Assembly (NCBI GenBank): GCA_911728455.2
Contig: OU452221.1
Coordinates: 30,197,291 to 30,261,290, forward strand
DNA length: 64,000 bases
Origin: Marthasterias glacialis
Lineage: Eukaryota > Echinodermata > Asteroidea > Forcipulatida > Asteriidae
Reading direction: 5' to 3'
Shown: positions 25,401-40,400 of the stretch, piece by piece
How positions within the stretch are numbered: position 1 is the stretch's first letter
How the letters are laid out: each line of letters opens with the position of its first letter
The notes under the pieces: generated by a model
What the model was told of the DNA's origin: nothing
Seen by the model: only the letters and a program-made list of their open reading frames with translations
Database searches by the model: none
Program-made: the position numbers and the translations under genes

Positions 25401-28400
25401 GAAGTTACATGTTCGTGTACTTGTACTTTCAATTAGTATCTGCTCAAGAAGTACTTAACTTCATGATACAAAAAACAAAAATACAGTTTGTTTAAATGTT
25501 GAATGAATATAATAGCAGGCATGCAATTTCTCAATGGATCAGCTGATTTCCACTCCCTTCCTTTTTTGTGCCAAGTTGAAAACTGTTAACCACTTTACAG
25601 ATATTAATGTCCAGGGCAGTTTTCTCCTTTTTTTTTTTTTTTTTTTTTTTTTTGAAGTAACAAGTTGTGTATCTGAAATAAAAACCATCTTTGGAATCAT
25701 GTTTTTTCCCTACAATACATGCAATTGTGGTGAACCATAGGACATGTAGTCTTAATTGTACAATAATTGTGTTTTAAAATTCAAAGCAAATTTTCCTGAA
25801 CTGTTACATGTAGATCCTTTTAATAAATAACTGTTGCCCAATCTTCTTCTAGTAATAGGCTTACATGTAGTACATTCATGACCAAACTACATGTAGGGTG
25901 TATTGTAAACTGAAATATGCTTCAACATTCTCCTCTATACAGGCTCTACTTAAACATTGTAGGCCCCCTTATTATTCAACTACGTAGCATGACTGCTCTA
26001 GAGTTTTGATATTTAGAGAGCCTACATATGTGAAAATGCCTTTCAACTCCTTGGTGTTGACGTACAGAGTGAGTGCAGAAATAGCAATGCTACCTGACCT
26101 TGCTGTGCAAGTTCAATTGCTTGCCACGCTCCCTTGTACGCATTATAATTTCCCATTGGCTTGAGGTAGTAGGGTTATGAATAATGGTACATGTAGTGGT
26201 AGGGGAGAGTGGCATACTGCTGTATTGTTCCAGCAGTTTGTAAGCCGCTTTGCCAATGCCATTGCCTAGCTAGAAGGGTAAGTATTAATGAATGAGTTGA
26301 GATACTGTCCCCGCTGGGCAGACCAACGCAGACAGACACACACACACATACACACACATTGGAGATTGTTTATTGAAGCTCGGCAGGACCATAGAGAAGG
26401 GGGAAGGCTTGGTGACCAATCCAACTTGACTTAAAAAGACCCCAACACAAACATGCTCTACGAGGAGGACTTTATTATGTTCACTTCCAGTTAACACCTG
26501 ATCATGTAATACCATTAACACAAATACAATGTTCAGTCAAAAGTTCAAATAACTAAAGTAGATCATGGTAGGGGCCTAGTGGGTGTATCCAAGGCAAGCA
26601 TAGGCTACATATACATGTACAACGGCATGCGTTGTGACATTGGAGGGGAAAATGGGAAAGTATGGAAGAACTTGTACATGTATTTTGTACTTTATTTCGA
26701 ACTGTGTACATACATGTAAATTTCAAAGGAGTCTGCTTAGTAATTTTTAATTATACCCTATGTATGAAAAGATGATGCTAGTAGTGATATTTTATCGTAC
26801 ACACCTATTTACAGAAACTTTTTTTGTTTTGTTCCTAAACACTTTTGGACAAATATGTACATTTTGTTGTTTTTCCATCATTCATAATTCATGTGTGCAA
26901 TTTACACTAGAATGGACCTGTGAAATTCCATACAAAATAAATTGTGTGTAGGTTAGCACGTACATGTATACTTTCAAATCGTATTTACAAAAACTTTTTT
27001 GTTTTGTTCCATAACACTTTTGGAAAACTGCTCAACACACTTTTGGAAAACTGCTGACAAATATTACATTTTGTTGTTTTCCATCATTCATATTTCATGT
27101 GTGCGTTTTACACTAGACTGGACCCGTGAAATTCCATACAAAATAAATTGTGTGTAGGTTTAGATGTATACTTTCAAATTGTTTGCCCATACATGATACA
27201 CAAGTGTTATCCTCAACAAGTTTGAAATTATTGGATATATTTTGCCACCATTGTCTGAGGTGTGTGAGAACATAGTTCGAAAGTGAAACCCTCACAGTGC
27301 TTTGAAAAGAAGACGGGGAAATAGAGTTTTATTCACATCCAAATTGATCCTGTATAACATTATATTGCTTAGCGTACAAACATACCTTCAACAAAGACAC
27401 CATGGGTGACCTATTTTCATGGATCACAATACCAATATCTTCCACTTGAATAGGAAACCTAGGATCAAACCACAGGGATCTGGTCACCATGTTTCTTTAT
27501 TATTGACTGCTTTTTGTTGTTGTTGTATTTTTTGTTAAACCAGAGATTTCTTGTGTTGTTTGTTTTAACATAAATTTGTGCTTTAAAGGGTGTTTACAAT
27601 GTTGGTAAGGATGAAAAGAATAAATGTTGCCAGATTTGCACATAACTTAGATGTTATAAAGATGATCATGATGGAGAACTTCCCTTGAAATTTTTTCCTG
27701 AAATGCTAAAGTTTTTGACAAATAAGTAAAACAATCTCGCGAGATAAAGTGTTTTCACTATTTTCTTGTGACTCAGATGACGGATTGAGCTTAAGTTTTT
27801 ATAGATTTGTCATTTTGTGTATATGTTGGGTCATATAATGTACAGAAACTGATCTTTGACAATTACCAATGTTGTTTATGTGCTTTAAACGGTCACGTTA
27901 AAGTAAAATATATTTTAAAAACCTACATTTGTAGGAATGTGCTGAGGACTCTTCCCTGCTGAGCAATTTGATTTGTATTTTTCTAGTTAAGAAACCTTGG
28001 TTTTTACATATAATTACTTAACCAGAAAAAGCAATTCGCAGTCCACTTCCATTTGAGCATTTGCAAAGCCCATCAGACGTAATTTGACTGATTAAGCTCT
28101 ACCAACTTGTCATGGTGAACAGCTTACTGAGATGTGAGTAAAGTCTGATTAAATACCTCATCAGCACTCACAGTGGCTCAACATATCATAATCCTCCACC
28201 AAGAGAATTCAACAGTTGATTGGAAAAGCAGGTCTGTTTATGTGTAACTTTAGTTGGCAACAGGTGGGTTATTGTACATTTCAGTTCAGCATTTCTGATG
28301 TCTGTGCATTATTTTGAAATATTCAATTCACAGATAAAGGACCGTCATGAAGATGGCCACACATTAGTTTTAAATTGAATGTTTGAATGGTATTTGATAG

Positions 28401-31400
28401 GTAATAATGCACCAATGACATTTGGAATTTTTATAGGAAAAGTGTATTGCAGTTTGATGGAAACCTTGAACAGACAGATACACATGTAATACTGGATGAC
28501 ATATGTATGTATGGGCCTTAATTCAATGACCTACATGTACATTTAAAGGTCTTTGAATGTATGCTCCTGCCATAGGTACATCAACAAGTAAGGTTATAAG
28601 GTTATGAATGTACAGGCATTTAGGTTGGCTCAGTTGTTTCTTTCCCTGCCTTTCACCTCTTTGGACCCCGGTTCGAATCCCGGACTGGAGCCTTGCCCGT
28701 GGATTGGGTTTTCAGTCCCTACCTGATTGCGTGGGTTTTCCCTATTTGGGGTTTTCCTCCTACATCTAAAACTGACATTTCTTCAACATCTTCTCTACAC
28801 AGGTATCTTCAGGCTATATGGGTCACAGTGCAAGTCACTCTTGAGGGCCCCTTGGTTTCATGACCAGAACGACATAATAAAAAATAACATGTGCCTTTTA
28901 AAAAAATTAGTTTTTTTTTTTTTATTTTCTGCTTACGAAATGTATTAATTATTATTTTAAATTCATGTCATTGTAGACCTTTTTAAATTAATTGTTTTGG
29001 CTGTCATGTTCCATAAAGTATTTGCCTTTGCATGATGAGTTATTGATGTCAGTTTTGCAGTGCACGTCATTGTAGGGAGTAATCTACATCTATACCCATC
29101 ATTAAGTGTGATTTATCAGGTAAAGATCTTACTGGTACTTCATTGGTCTTTGCAATGCTTTGACTAGCCCACTAAAGGCTTCATCAGGAACAGTTTGTAA
29201 TGGTAATATTTGTATTTCAAACGAGTTGTTCATAAAACGTTTTTCTTTTTTTTATGCAGAGAGAAAAAAAAACCGAAACATCTATCAATTTAAAAGTCAA
29301 TTACCAGGAATGCCAACATTACAACAAGCTATATCAAATATTCAAATATAAATCATGATAGGGGCCAACCATCAAATCAGTTAGGGCAGGTTTTCCACTG
29401 ACATTGTTTGCCAATGTCAAATGCAGCACAGTTAAATGTTTACCGAGTCCCCAGACTGGGCAGGAAGTGCAAACATTGAACCGCAGAAAACATCTGCCAA
29501 AACTTTGCAGAATAAGAAAATGAGAAAGTCACAATCTGAACTGACTGAATATTACAACTTAAAGGGAAAGTTTGTTTTTGGAAGTTACATACATGTAGTG
29601 ATCAAGGGAAAGTTTCCAGGAAACCTCAACAAGACTACAGGTTTTGCAGCTCACAACTTTTACCAGACCATAAATATTGTTGACATTTTCCTATTTTTTG
29701 TAAAATTTTGTCACTTTTTTTGCTGAATATCTGGGAGAAGATTTAGACTTGAAAACCTTACCAATATTTTTTTAATGATACCAAATAGTGGAAAGAACCT
29801 TGTGCTGCGTAAAATGTCCTCAGTTAAAAAATGACCCCCAAGTCTCCAATCACACAAACAAACAAACACCCCAACAAACAAATATTAATTGATTGAATAG
29901 GTGTTGTCAGGCACCTTCAATATTATATTTTTCTTTGGTCAATTCTCTCTCAACCCCCCTAAAACTTTTTTGACAGGAACAAATTGACTACATGTAGGTG
30001 TTGCCAGGTTTTTTCAACTGGTAGGGGCCTACATGTTCTTCCCTTTAAACCAAACAGCCAGTGCAAATATCAAACCAAACCCCAACCACAGTCTCCCCTG
30101 CCTAAGGTCAGACAAGATTTTAAGCTCTGCAACCTGTGTAGTATTATCTACGCATCATTAGCTTTCCCTTCAGCAGGGGCCCTGAACAAAAATTGGCACT
30201 GGGGCAATTATTGACAATCGTCCAAGCATGGGTTCCCTAGAAATTGTATAAGACCGCTGGAATAAATATGATTGTCATGCCAGATGTGTCTGGTGGTAAT
30301 GACGAACGTTTAGAAGAACCATCACGATGTCTCAGATGGTTCGAATGTAGAGAGACAGCAGGAGAAAGTGACATTTGAATATAATGTTATTGCACTGTAA
30401 TGAAAGATGTTGAGAGTCAGCAGAGGGTGTAACCTACGCAGACAAAAAGATTATTCAATAACATCTCCAGGACCTGTTTCCCTCATTACATAGTTAATGC
30501 ATAACATTTTAAATGCATACATGTACATGTAGTGCCAGTACAATTTGCATCACTTGGTTTATTTTACAGTCGCCATTGTGACTATCAATGATCACTCAAT
30601 GACTTGTATTTTTTTCAAACATTCAAACCAAGATTTTGAGACATAAAAAGGACAAACAAAAGTACTGTTTCTTTCGGTGCAATGCCCATCCCGACACAGT
30701 TATGGTTTTGATGAAGTAAGACAGGATTTACAAAGAGAAATGTTTCTCTGGACGATTGGTATAAAAACTTCTTTTGTTACAAGTGTACTTCCAAATGCAC
30801 TATATACATGTACATATTGGTTATTAAACCTACATTTTTTTTGTGATAATCACAAAAAAGTACATGAATTCTTTCAACTCTTGATTTTAAAACAGGAAAA
30901 TCTCAAAATCAGATACAACCATTAAAAGATAAATATTTGTTTTTCCCCTCTACAAACGTGCATAGTGGGTGGTCAAAGGAATGACTGTTTTTTCCCTGAC
31001 AAACAGAACTATAGCTAAGAGGGTGATTATGTCCAAGCACAAGTGTGGTCTTCTTATCGTAGAGAGAGGACCAGGAATACCAGAGTGCCCTGCTGTGGCT
31101 GACATTGGGATTGCTATTGTTCTGTGCGGTGTCACCAATGGATTTGGGTATGGGAAAAGGTATAGAGCTCAGGGAAGAGTGACCAGTCAGCATTGAGTAA
31201 ATACTTGACCACATTGTAAGCCTTCTCTAAAAAGACCCCCCCCCCCAAAAAAAAAAAAAAAAAAAACTCTCAGAAAGGTAAAACAAGTAAACTTGTGGGA
31301 TTGTTTGTTAATGGAATGAGAGACTGGTTCTTGAACATTACACAAAGGGAACGACGCAGCATTTCTTCCCAGGGAGAGAATGTGTTAGGAACATTTTAGT

Positions 31401-34400
31401 TTTCACTTTCAGTTGATTACATCATGCTCTATGATTACATGTAGACCTCCATGTACATCAGAAGCGTAGATTTGGTATTTGGTGTTCTCTTGCAATGTTG
31501 GGACCATACTTCTTCATACATTCTAATACATGATTTGAAAAGTAATTTTTTCAGTTCAAAGCTTTCTCAGAAGAGAAAGTGGATACACAAGTGTGAACTC
31601 TTACTGTTTCCGTTGTATTGTGCTTTTTTTTTGTGCAATAAATCTACTCTTGCATATTTTCCACACCAATAAAGCGTTTGGTCGTAGCAGTCCTAATGGA
31701 GCTTAGATTAAGTGATATCAGATTTAATGACCCAATGGACATGTGTCCAAACACTATAATTGCCATATTGACCAACAGTCAGCAGGTAAATAAATGGACA
31801 TGCAGTGCCTATATTATCAACATACTAGTATCTGGAGCGTGTTCCTATCTCCCATAATTCATTTATAGGCCAGCCAAGATGAGTAATCCATGCTCATTTG
31901 CATACATCATTACCTTTAAAGGTAGCGTGTTCAAAAGAGCATGAAAATAATAACTCTAACCATTTCCTTCCTGCTATATACAACATTTAGGTTCATGTTT
32001 GTTCATGTAGGCCTCTTGAGTAGGCCCTACTTCTTAATCTGCACTGGATAAATGTACTCACTTGATGACAAATAACTATATCAAAATTCAAGGATATATA
32101 GGCCAACAACTCCAGATCTGGTTTTCTCATCAGTCTGTATGCATATTTTATAACAAGCCAAAGCGTTCTGGATCATGGTTTTTGATGTTACTCATTATAC
32201 AATCTTTATGAAGAAAACTGAACTGTATGACATGAAGGAAGTTGTAAGACTGTGTCAGCCAGTGTCTGCTTTTAAAATTATCATATTATCGTCTGCAATT
32301 GCAACCTTACTCGATATAGACTGGAATTGATATGAGTATTAATCATCCATACTAATTATTCTGTCAGAATAGCTTTCAAATTTCGGAAGAAAAACCATCG
32401 TTGAGTAAAATGAAAATGTTTTTCATTGATTTTTAGAAACAGATCCCTCATATTGTGCCGATATATGAACTGACTACTCAATTCAATTCAATTCAATTTA
32501 ATTTAATCGTCATGTATACATGAAATTTGTTATCCTATTGTACAGCAGTAAAATATTAAAAATATACAATTTGGCCAATTGAACACAGTAACACAGTCAC
32601 CACAGTAAAAAAAATCAACAAAGAAATTGCACAGAATAATAAAAAGTAAATAATACTTAAATATATTAAAAGAACACCCCAAGCAACGTACTGACCCCCA
32701 CCCCCTCCCCCCAACAAAACCCTAATAGTGGATCCAGGGATAAAGAGAAGCAAATGTACTAAAAATACACCCAAAAAACCACAATAAAGCAACAAACTGC
32801 CCCCCCCCCCCACACACACACACCCAGCAAACCCCAGACAGAAAACAATCCGAGTGGCAAAAGGTCACTAACAAACAAGAAAGTGACAAGTAAGATAAGA
32901 ATTCTAAAAGTATACCAAAAGAAATAAAAACACACTGAACTCTCTCCACCCGACATAAATGGGAGAAACAAGATGGTTGCAAGATGGCTGCACCGCAACA
33001 AAGGTCTATTATCTACAGAATTTACAGTTAAAATTGTGAATGGCATGAGGTAAAAATGAGTTCCTAAACCTGTTTGTTTTAAGGCTTAACTGACGAATTC
33101 TACCGGATTTGTTTCTAACAACAGACGAGTTGAGAGGATGTGTATTGTCAGTCAGGATGGAATTAAACTTACACATGAGACTATTATGGACCAACTTCTG
33201 AAGACCATCAGTATCATCACCTATAATCCTTCTAGCATGTTTCACAATACGTTCTAGTTTCTTACGATTGCTAATAGTTAGAGAATTAAACCAAGTAATC
33301 GAACAAAAAGTTAAAACAGATTGAATTGTGCTCTGGTAAAACAGTTTTAAAACCCGGGTATTAACATTAAAAGATTTCAGTTTCCTTACAAAGTGTAACC
33401 GTTGGTTGGCTTTCTTGTAGACTTTGGTTGTGTTGGAATTCCAGTTTAGCTGACTATCAACCACAGTACCAAGGTATTTATATTCATCTACTACTTCTAC
33501 AGGCACCTCGTTAAGTTTAACAGGTTGCATGGTTTGTTTGGTTCTTTGAAAATTAAAGACCATTTCTTTAGTTTTAGACACATTAATAATTAAGTAATTT
33601 TCAACACACCAGTTAATAAACATATCAATATTGCTTCTATAATCCAGTTCATCATTGTCACTTATCAATCCTGTTAAGACAGTATCATCAGCATATTTAA
33701 TCATAATACATGAGTCACTTTGTACCCTAAAGTCACTTGTGAATAAGGAGAACAAGAGTGGCGATAGGACACATCCTTGGGGGACTCCTGTACTTAAATG
33801 TGTAATGTCAGAGCTAACACCGGTTACTCGTACCCTCTGTGACCGTTGAAGTAAAAAGTCATTAATCCAAAGGGAAAGGTGAGGATTAACATTTAAATTA
33901 CGCAATTTGCGTAATAGTGTCTGTGGTCTGATGGTATTGAACGCAGATGAGAAGTCAATAAATAATGCACGAGCATAGGTCTTACAGGTGTCAAGATGAC
34001 TGTAAATGCTATGCAACAATGTTATTAACGCGTCATCCACACCACGGTGAGCACAATACGCGAACTGAAAAGGATCTGCTGCTCCCTGTGTTTCGTCAAG
34101 CAGGAAATCTCTGACGATTCTTTCGAAGCATTTCATCACAATGGGTGTGAGGGCAACAGGTCTGTAGTCGTTGAGAATAGCTGGCTTAGTTGTTTTAGGG
34201 ATTGGAGTGATTATGGAGGATTTCCATAGCTTGGGAACTATGTGAGTGTCCAAAGACCATTGAAATAACCGCTGAAATATACATGCGAGCTCTTTGTAGC
34301 ATGATTTCAGAGTTTTACCAGAGATCCCGTCTGGACCTGGAGCTTTGTTTGTCCTAATGGATTTAAAAGCCTTTTCAACTTGTGAAGTTGTAAGAACGAT

Positions 34401-37400
34401 ATTTGCTTGAGAACCAATTTCTTGTGAGGCCAGTTCCAAACACAGTTGCGAGTAAGCTGGGTCCTGGTGGGTGTTACTACTGTCAAAGCGACCATAAAAT
34501 TGGTTTAGGTCGTTTGCGAACTGTTTGATGTCATCGGAGGGCACTTTCAACTTATTACGTACACCAAAACCTGTGATGTCTTTCAGTCCATTCCAGGCAC
34601 TCTTGGGGTCACCATTTTCAAATTTACGATCGATTTTACTTCCATATGTTTTTTTGCATTTATTGACAAGATGTTTGATTTCTTTCTGTAGTTTGCGTTT
34701 TTCTGGAAGATTATTACTATTGTGAGCCATATGCTTTCTTTTGACGAGTTCCCGAAAGTCTTTCGTCAACCATGGTTTATTGTTGGGGTAGATCTTTATA
34801 CTTTTTTCTGGAACTATAAGGTCCTCACAAAACTTGACGTAATCCGTGATAACGCTGACAGAATCTTCAATTGAGTCTTGAGCTAACAGGACATCCCAAT
34901 CGGTACATTCGAAACAGCTACGAAGAGTTTCCATATTGTCATGATTCCAACTCCTAACTTTCCTGGTAGCCGGCTTATTCTGCTTAAGTTTTTGTTTGTA
35001 TGTAGGGAGTAGGTAAATCATATCGTGATCTGATTTGCCGATTGGTGCTCTGCTATACGATTTGTAGGCGTCAGGTACGTTGCCATAACATTTGTCAAGA
35101 GTACGATGACCTCTTGTGGGTATGTTTACGTACTGGTGGTAGTGAGGCATGATGGGTTTCAAATCACAATTATTAAAGTCGCCCATTATTAGTTTAACAG
35201 CATCTGGGGATTGTTTTTCCAAGTCTTGAATAAAATCAGCAACGGTAGTAGAGGCAATGTCTACATCTGCTCTTGGATGGATATACACAACAGTAACAAA
35301 AATCTGTGGGAATTCTCTTGGGAGGTAGTGTGGTCGTAGACCTACGGTGATGAGTTCAATGTCTGGCGAACAATATTGCTGTTTAACACAAATGTTGGTA
35401 CACCATCTTTGGTTGATGTAAATACAAACACCTCCACCTGAGGATTTCCCTGATTCAGGGGTCCTGTCCATTCGTTTGCAAATGAAGTTATCGATATCTG
35501 TTTCATTGCTCGTGTGGGAGTCTTTAAACCACGTTTCGCTGAAACACATGAGACTGCAATCTCTATATTCGTTGAGGTATTTAATGTTTGCAGAAAGTTC
35601 ATCCAGTTTATTGGAAAGAGATTGTGCATTACCTGTCAATATGGATGGTAATGGTGGATTATATCTGCGGCGCCGAAGACGAGCTCGGATTCCAGCCTTT
35701 TTTCCGCGTTTGCGTTTCTTTAAGTCTTCTGGAATGTCCAGAGCAATGCCACTGGCAGCCGATGACCCGCGATTCCCGCGAAGATCCCAGAGTTCATTGC
35801 GTCCATACACAATGCGTTGTTGTTGCAATGTTACTGACATTACAATTACTTGTATTACACAAATGTATTGCACTTTTGGTTTATACAAAAACACCAGGGT
35901 GGATTTCACAAAACTAGTCCTAACTTATGACTAGTCCTATAAGTTAGGACTAGTTACTCGTTCTAACTCGAGATAAGACTAGTCCTAGTGCTTTGTGAAA
36001 TCCACACCAGAACTGGTACTTGGCTTTTTGGAAGGTCAAGGAAGTTTTTCTTTGATAAGGGCATCCCAAATGACAAAAAAGTACTTTTTCTCTGGAACAT
36101 CAGTGACCAGTTCAGGGGCATGAAGCATTAACTATATCCCTGATGCCTTCAACAGTAGACACCAATGTTAGAAATGACATTGCAGAAGAATTCTTTGTAA
36201 ATCTCATTGACAAAAATCAGGTTTGGTTAATTATTAATTGTTGAGAAAGCTGTATACATGATTTATGAATAGTTTTGTAAAGATTTGGTTTGTAATTTTT
36301 GTTTAATGGAGATACCAAAAGCAAGTGGTCACCCTGACTAAAACATTGGGGGGATGGGTCTATTTTTGTTGGATGTGCATCAATTGGACACATAAGATTA
36401 CTCCTAGATGTCTCTTCCATAAAGTAACTACCAAGGGGGGAAAAACAAAACAAACAAACAAACAAACAAACAAACAAACAAACAAAAACAGCACCACCTG
36501 CGTATATGTACAGCTTTTGTCATAAAAAGGAAGTTATGTTTATAACCATGTAATCTGTACTAGTACTAAGTACTACTACAGGGCAGTGCATTGTGTACTT
36601 AAAGATGTTTAGTTATCACTGAATGAATGAACCCATTGAATCAAAGACCTTGTTGTCCCATTCATGACCAGTGGATGCCGGCTTGGAGGTCAGTGGATAC
36701 CACCTCACCATGGAGGAAAGACCTTCATGATTTCTGCATTCCATCATCTGGGGTGGAAATTAAAAAGGACAAAAAATGCCAAGGCCACTTAATGTTTGTT
36801 TGGTTTTAAGTAAACAGAAGTAGGGGATGTCTGGGAGTCAGTGTGGTAACAAATTTTACAAATGTTTATAATTATTCAGTTTGGAATAAACCTTCAAGGA
36901 GTTTTTTTTGACAGGATGCACCTTTTCATTGAAATCATATGAGAAGCATTTTACATGAACTAATCTACAACACATTTGTGTCAGCTATGTGGTATGCAGT
37001 AACATTAGCCTTGATTCAAGCAAGAACCAAGGCTGTCTAATGTGCCAAATCTACAGGCATGTCTGTCAGGTTCAAATCTCTGGAATGGGGATCCAGTGGG
37101 CATTCATTACATTTCAGGTTAAAGTCATGCTGAAACAAACTATATAGTACATGATAGTCGCAGCAATGCAGTTTGAAATAGGTGCATTTTACTAATTGAA
37201 GAGAGCTGCCTGTCAGGGTTTTGGCAACTTCAGATAGAAAGATTCATGTCTGCCTCACACTTTCAGATCCCAAAGAATCACATAATGAGAAAAGAAGCAA
37301 TTTAAAAGAGAAACTCTACCATTGGTATACAATGTGCGTAGTGGTTTGAGAGAGTCATGTGGCAGATGCTGGCAAACCAATCTTGTTATTATACAAAGCA

Positions 37401-40400
37401 TATTGTTCACTGAGTCATTTCCAATTACAATGCTACGGACAAAAGAGTTGGGTTTACATTATATATTAGCACACTTTGTCTGCACTGGGTATCCATTCAA
37501 AAACTCATTCTACATTACAACCAGCAATGAGTGTGGGTTAGATTTGAAATTCCACAAAACAAGAAATAACATTGGAAATAGCTTTGGATTTGTAAAATCT
37601 CTTGGGGGAGTTCTACAGAGAGGGAAGGATGCTGTGAAATGAGTAAAGGAAGGGTGGCAACCATGCGATACCCTGCAGGCTTAAAGAGAAGGTGTAGCAG
37701 CATGGCTAAGACAACAATGATGACCATCATGTACACATGTAGATTTGTAGTCTTATCAAATCTGAGCAGCTCAGCCCACACTTTAAGTGAAGAGTGTTGA
37801 ACAGTTACAAACATGACATTATAATAGAATTGCATTTAGTTTAACTTGTAGTTATTTTTTTCAACATGTTAATGCAACTCTGTCAGGTTACAGTGACTAT
37901 ACACATGTGAATGATGGTACATGTAACTAACTGTGACAGTGAGATCTCATTATCTAGCAGATAGTCCTTGTAGCAAGAAAGACTTTTGACTAGTGTACAC
38001 ACTGTCTAGAGAGGCCAGCAATGGTTGCACAATTTAAATTTTTCTGTAAACAAAATTTGATCAGAGGCAACTATGCTATCCCATATTGATGCCTCTCAAC
38101 TTCACATAAATTACCCATGTTAAAATAGTGAGAACAATTCCATATCAATGAAGTTGCTTTTTGTTGGAAAACAAACTGTAAAATAAAGTTGTTATTGCCA
38201 TTTGAAAATAAACGAGTGCAACATCCCTCCTGCCACATGTTTTTTTTTAATGGATAGTCACCAATTTACTTTTCTTGGTTGCCTAGAGACCCCAGGAAAT
38301 GTAATAAATTTAAGGGGAAAAAATGGGGGCATTTTGAAATGTCAGAAGGATATCCTAAATCAAGGGACCTCAGGTTGCCTGGGGAAAAAATGGTAGGGGT
38401 ATGTATTCAAGGTATCCTGTTGCAAACATCATGGGAGCCCCAAACCACCATCTGGGTCACTACACAATCAAACAAAAAGGATATAATATCCCAACAATCT
38501 CTGTCATGATTACTCCTTAGCATGCACTGAAGTCTGACTGAAGGAAGGGGAAGTAATAGTTGGTGGCAGGAGGGTGGGGGGGGGGGGGGTCAGTTACGTG
38601 TACCCTAGAGAGACAAATTAGGGAAGTGAGGTTGTGAGGGGGTGGGAATTCATTATGGACAAAGGATACACAGATCTGTTTGTGACTTGGTTTGAAGCCA
38701 TCACTTTTTGCAGCCATTGTGGTGGGTTTCAACACAGGAAATATTTGGATGATGCAGACATAGCGCCTGCCAGTCATCACCGTTCATGTCTGGAATATTT
38801 TAAAGGGGAATCTTTGTACGATAGTTCAAGTGTCATTAAAGGGGAAAGTATATCAACCTGTAAACATTTGATCACATTTTGTGGTCATGTCTTTGTACAA
38901 CAAAAAATATTACAATTTTTTGTCTGATTTGTGTACATTTATAAAAGGCACATTTTGATTATGGCAATCGATAGAAACACTGAATTGGGGTTGTCAAATG
39001 CTATTTTTTTTAAATTTTTTTTTTTTTACTTTTGACAGTATTTGAAATGGAAATATTGGTACTGTTATGAACTTTATACTGAGTGAGCATTTAATACGAA
39101 TAAATTCATCCTAACCCCATCCCCGATACTTACAGGTATCATATCTGTACTTTGGCATTTTGGCTTGAAATGATGGTGTGTGTGACTCTGTGAGTAGGTG
39201 GAATACTAGCCAGTTCTTATAATGGTTTAGTCATTTAATGTTGTGAATTCTATCCCTGTCATCCTGTACAGCTGGCTCCCTGAGGAATAACAGTCTATTG
39301 TAAATCAGTAGGGGTAGTCTTAGAGGACATTCAGCCTTGGGTTGATGCAGTATTTATTCATTCTGCAGTAGCTACATGTACTTTGGGATTACAGTGAAAA
39401 CAATAATAAAAGTCACAGAGCTTTGCAGACTTTTTGCTCCAATGGTTAATCAGATGTACAGTGTACTAGGGTCTCTGGCGGCTCTGAGAAGAGCCTGGTA
39501 TTTCTCAACGTTTCGGACAGTATGCTCTGTCCTTCATCAGGAGACTGCCCTGGACTAGGGTCTGTTAAGTTTAAAGAGCAAGATGTATGTATGTCTGAAT
39601 ATTCCAGTTGGCATGTACATTGTACATGTACATGGAATTCAATTTCACTAACTTTTGTTGGTACTAACCTGAGTTGAAAGAGTATTGAAAATGAGAAGAT
39701 TAGGGTGACATTGTTCCAGTCTCTTGAAGTTGAAGTAAGACTGTAGGGATACATTATGAAGACCCTAAACCAACAGGAGTTAGAATTAAGTCCGTGAAGT
39801 GCTCTGGTCTTTGTGTTACAGTGGATCATGTCCTCTTAGTTAACTTGACATAAAACACTGAATATGCTTGGATTCAGATTTAATGAAAGATTTAATGAAA
39901 AATAAAGTATAGGAAAGAATAAGATTAACCTAATAAAATGTTGATTTTTACTTCGATAGCATTTAGTTTATTTATGGATGTTTTTTATCATCGCATTTTA
40001 TAAATTTCATTTTTGATAAGTATTGTTTTTTTGGTTCTTGCTTCACGCAGATTCATAAGATACCTGTGGAGAACTGTTCGGAATACACTACATGTGAGAG
40101 CTGTTTGGGTGTGGGAAATGGCACTGGAGATCCATACTGTGGCTGGTGTTCTCTACAAAAGAGGTAGGTTTGATCAACTTTTGAGAATTGTATCGTCTCT
40201 CAGTCTTAAAGTGGGTTCCTGGTACATGATTGAAGAGTCTGGGTGATTTATGGGTGTCATTGGGTAGGCACCATTTCATTTGAAATGCAACTTTACAGTT
40301 CATCAACTGATTTCCAGGTTTTTACTTTTTCAGCCGTGCCAATGAAAAAATTGAAAAACTCACTTCAGAGGCTTGCTGTGCCTGGCACTTTTATCTCCCA

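Larger units (their letters stand above)
22472..40050 (+). other. Plexin intron 3 (17.6 kb)
   Basis: Flanked by codons that join in phase 0 between the end of sema and PSI1. Contains the 67-bp palindrome, SINE family 2, the tandem duplication at 26792, the antisense LINE, a fold-back element and the 79-bp insertion. Long runs of G (24061), T (25630) and A (31247) are present. Other ORFs of 60-140 codons show no family features. Confidence 0.85.

Noticed and set aside
28624-28692. Functional tRNA gene
   Set aside because: Good B box, but it is followed by a SINE body with an A-rich tail and the arms do not pair as in a tRNA.
30909-31214. Overlapping ORFs of 60-100 codons on both strands
   Set aside because: No recognisable motif, and no splice context consistent with the plexin frame.
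35841-35909. LINE start upstream of 35840
   Set aside because: The upstream open stretch lacks ATG and runs into the neighbouring fold-back element.
35476-35934. Plus-strand ORFs of 152 and 109 codons
   Set aside because: Shadow frames of the antisense LINE polyprotein and the adjacent fold-back.
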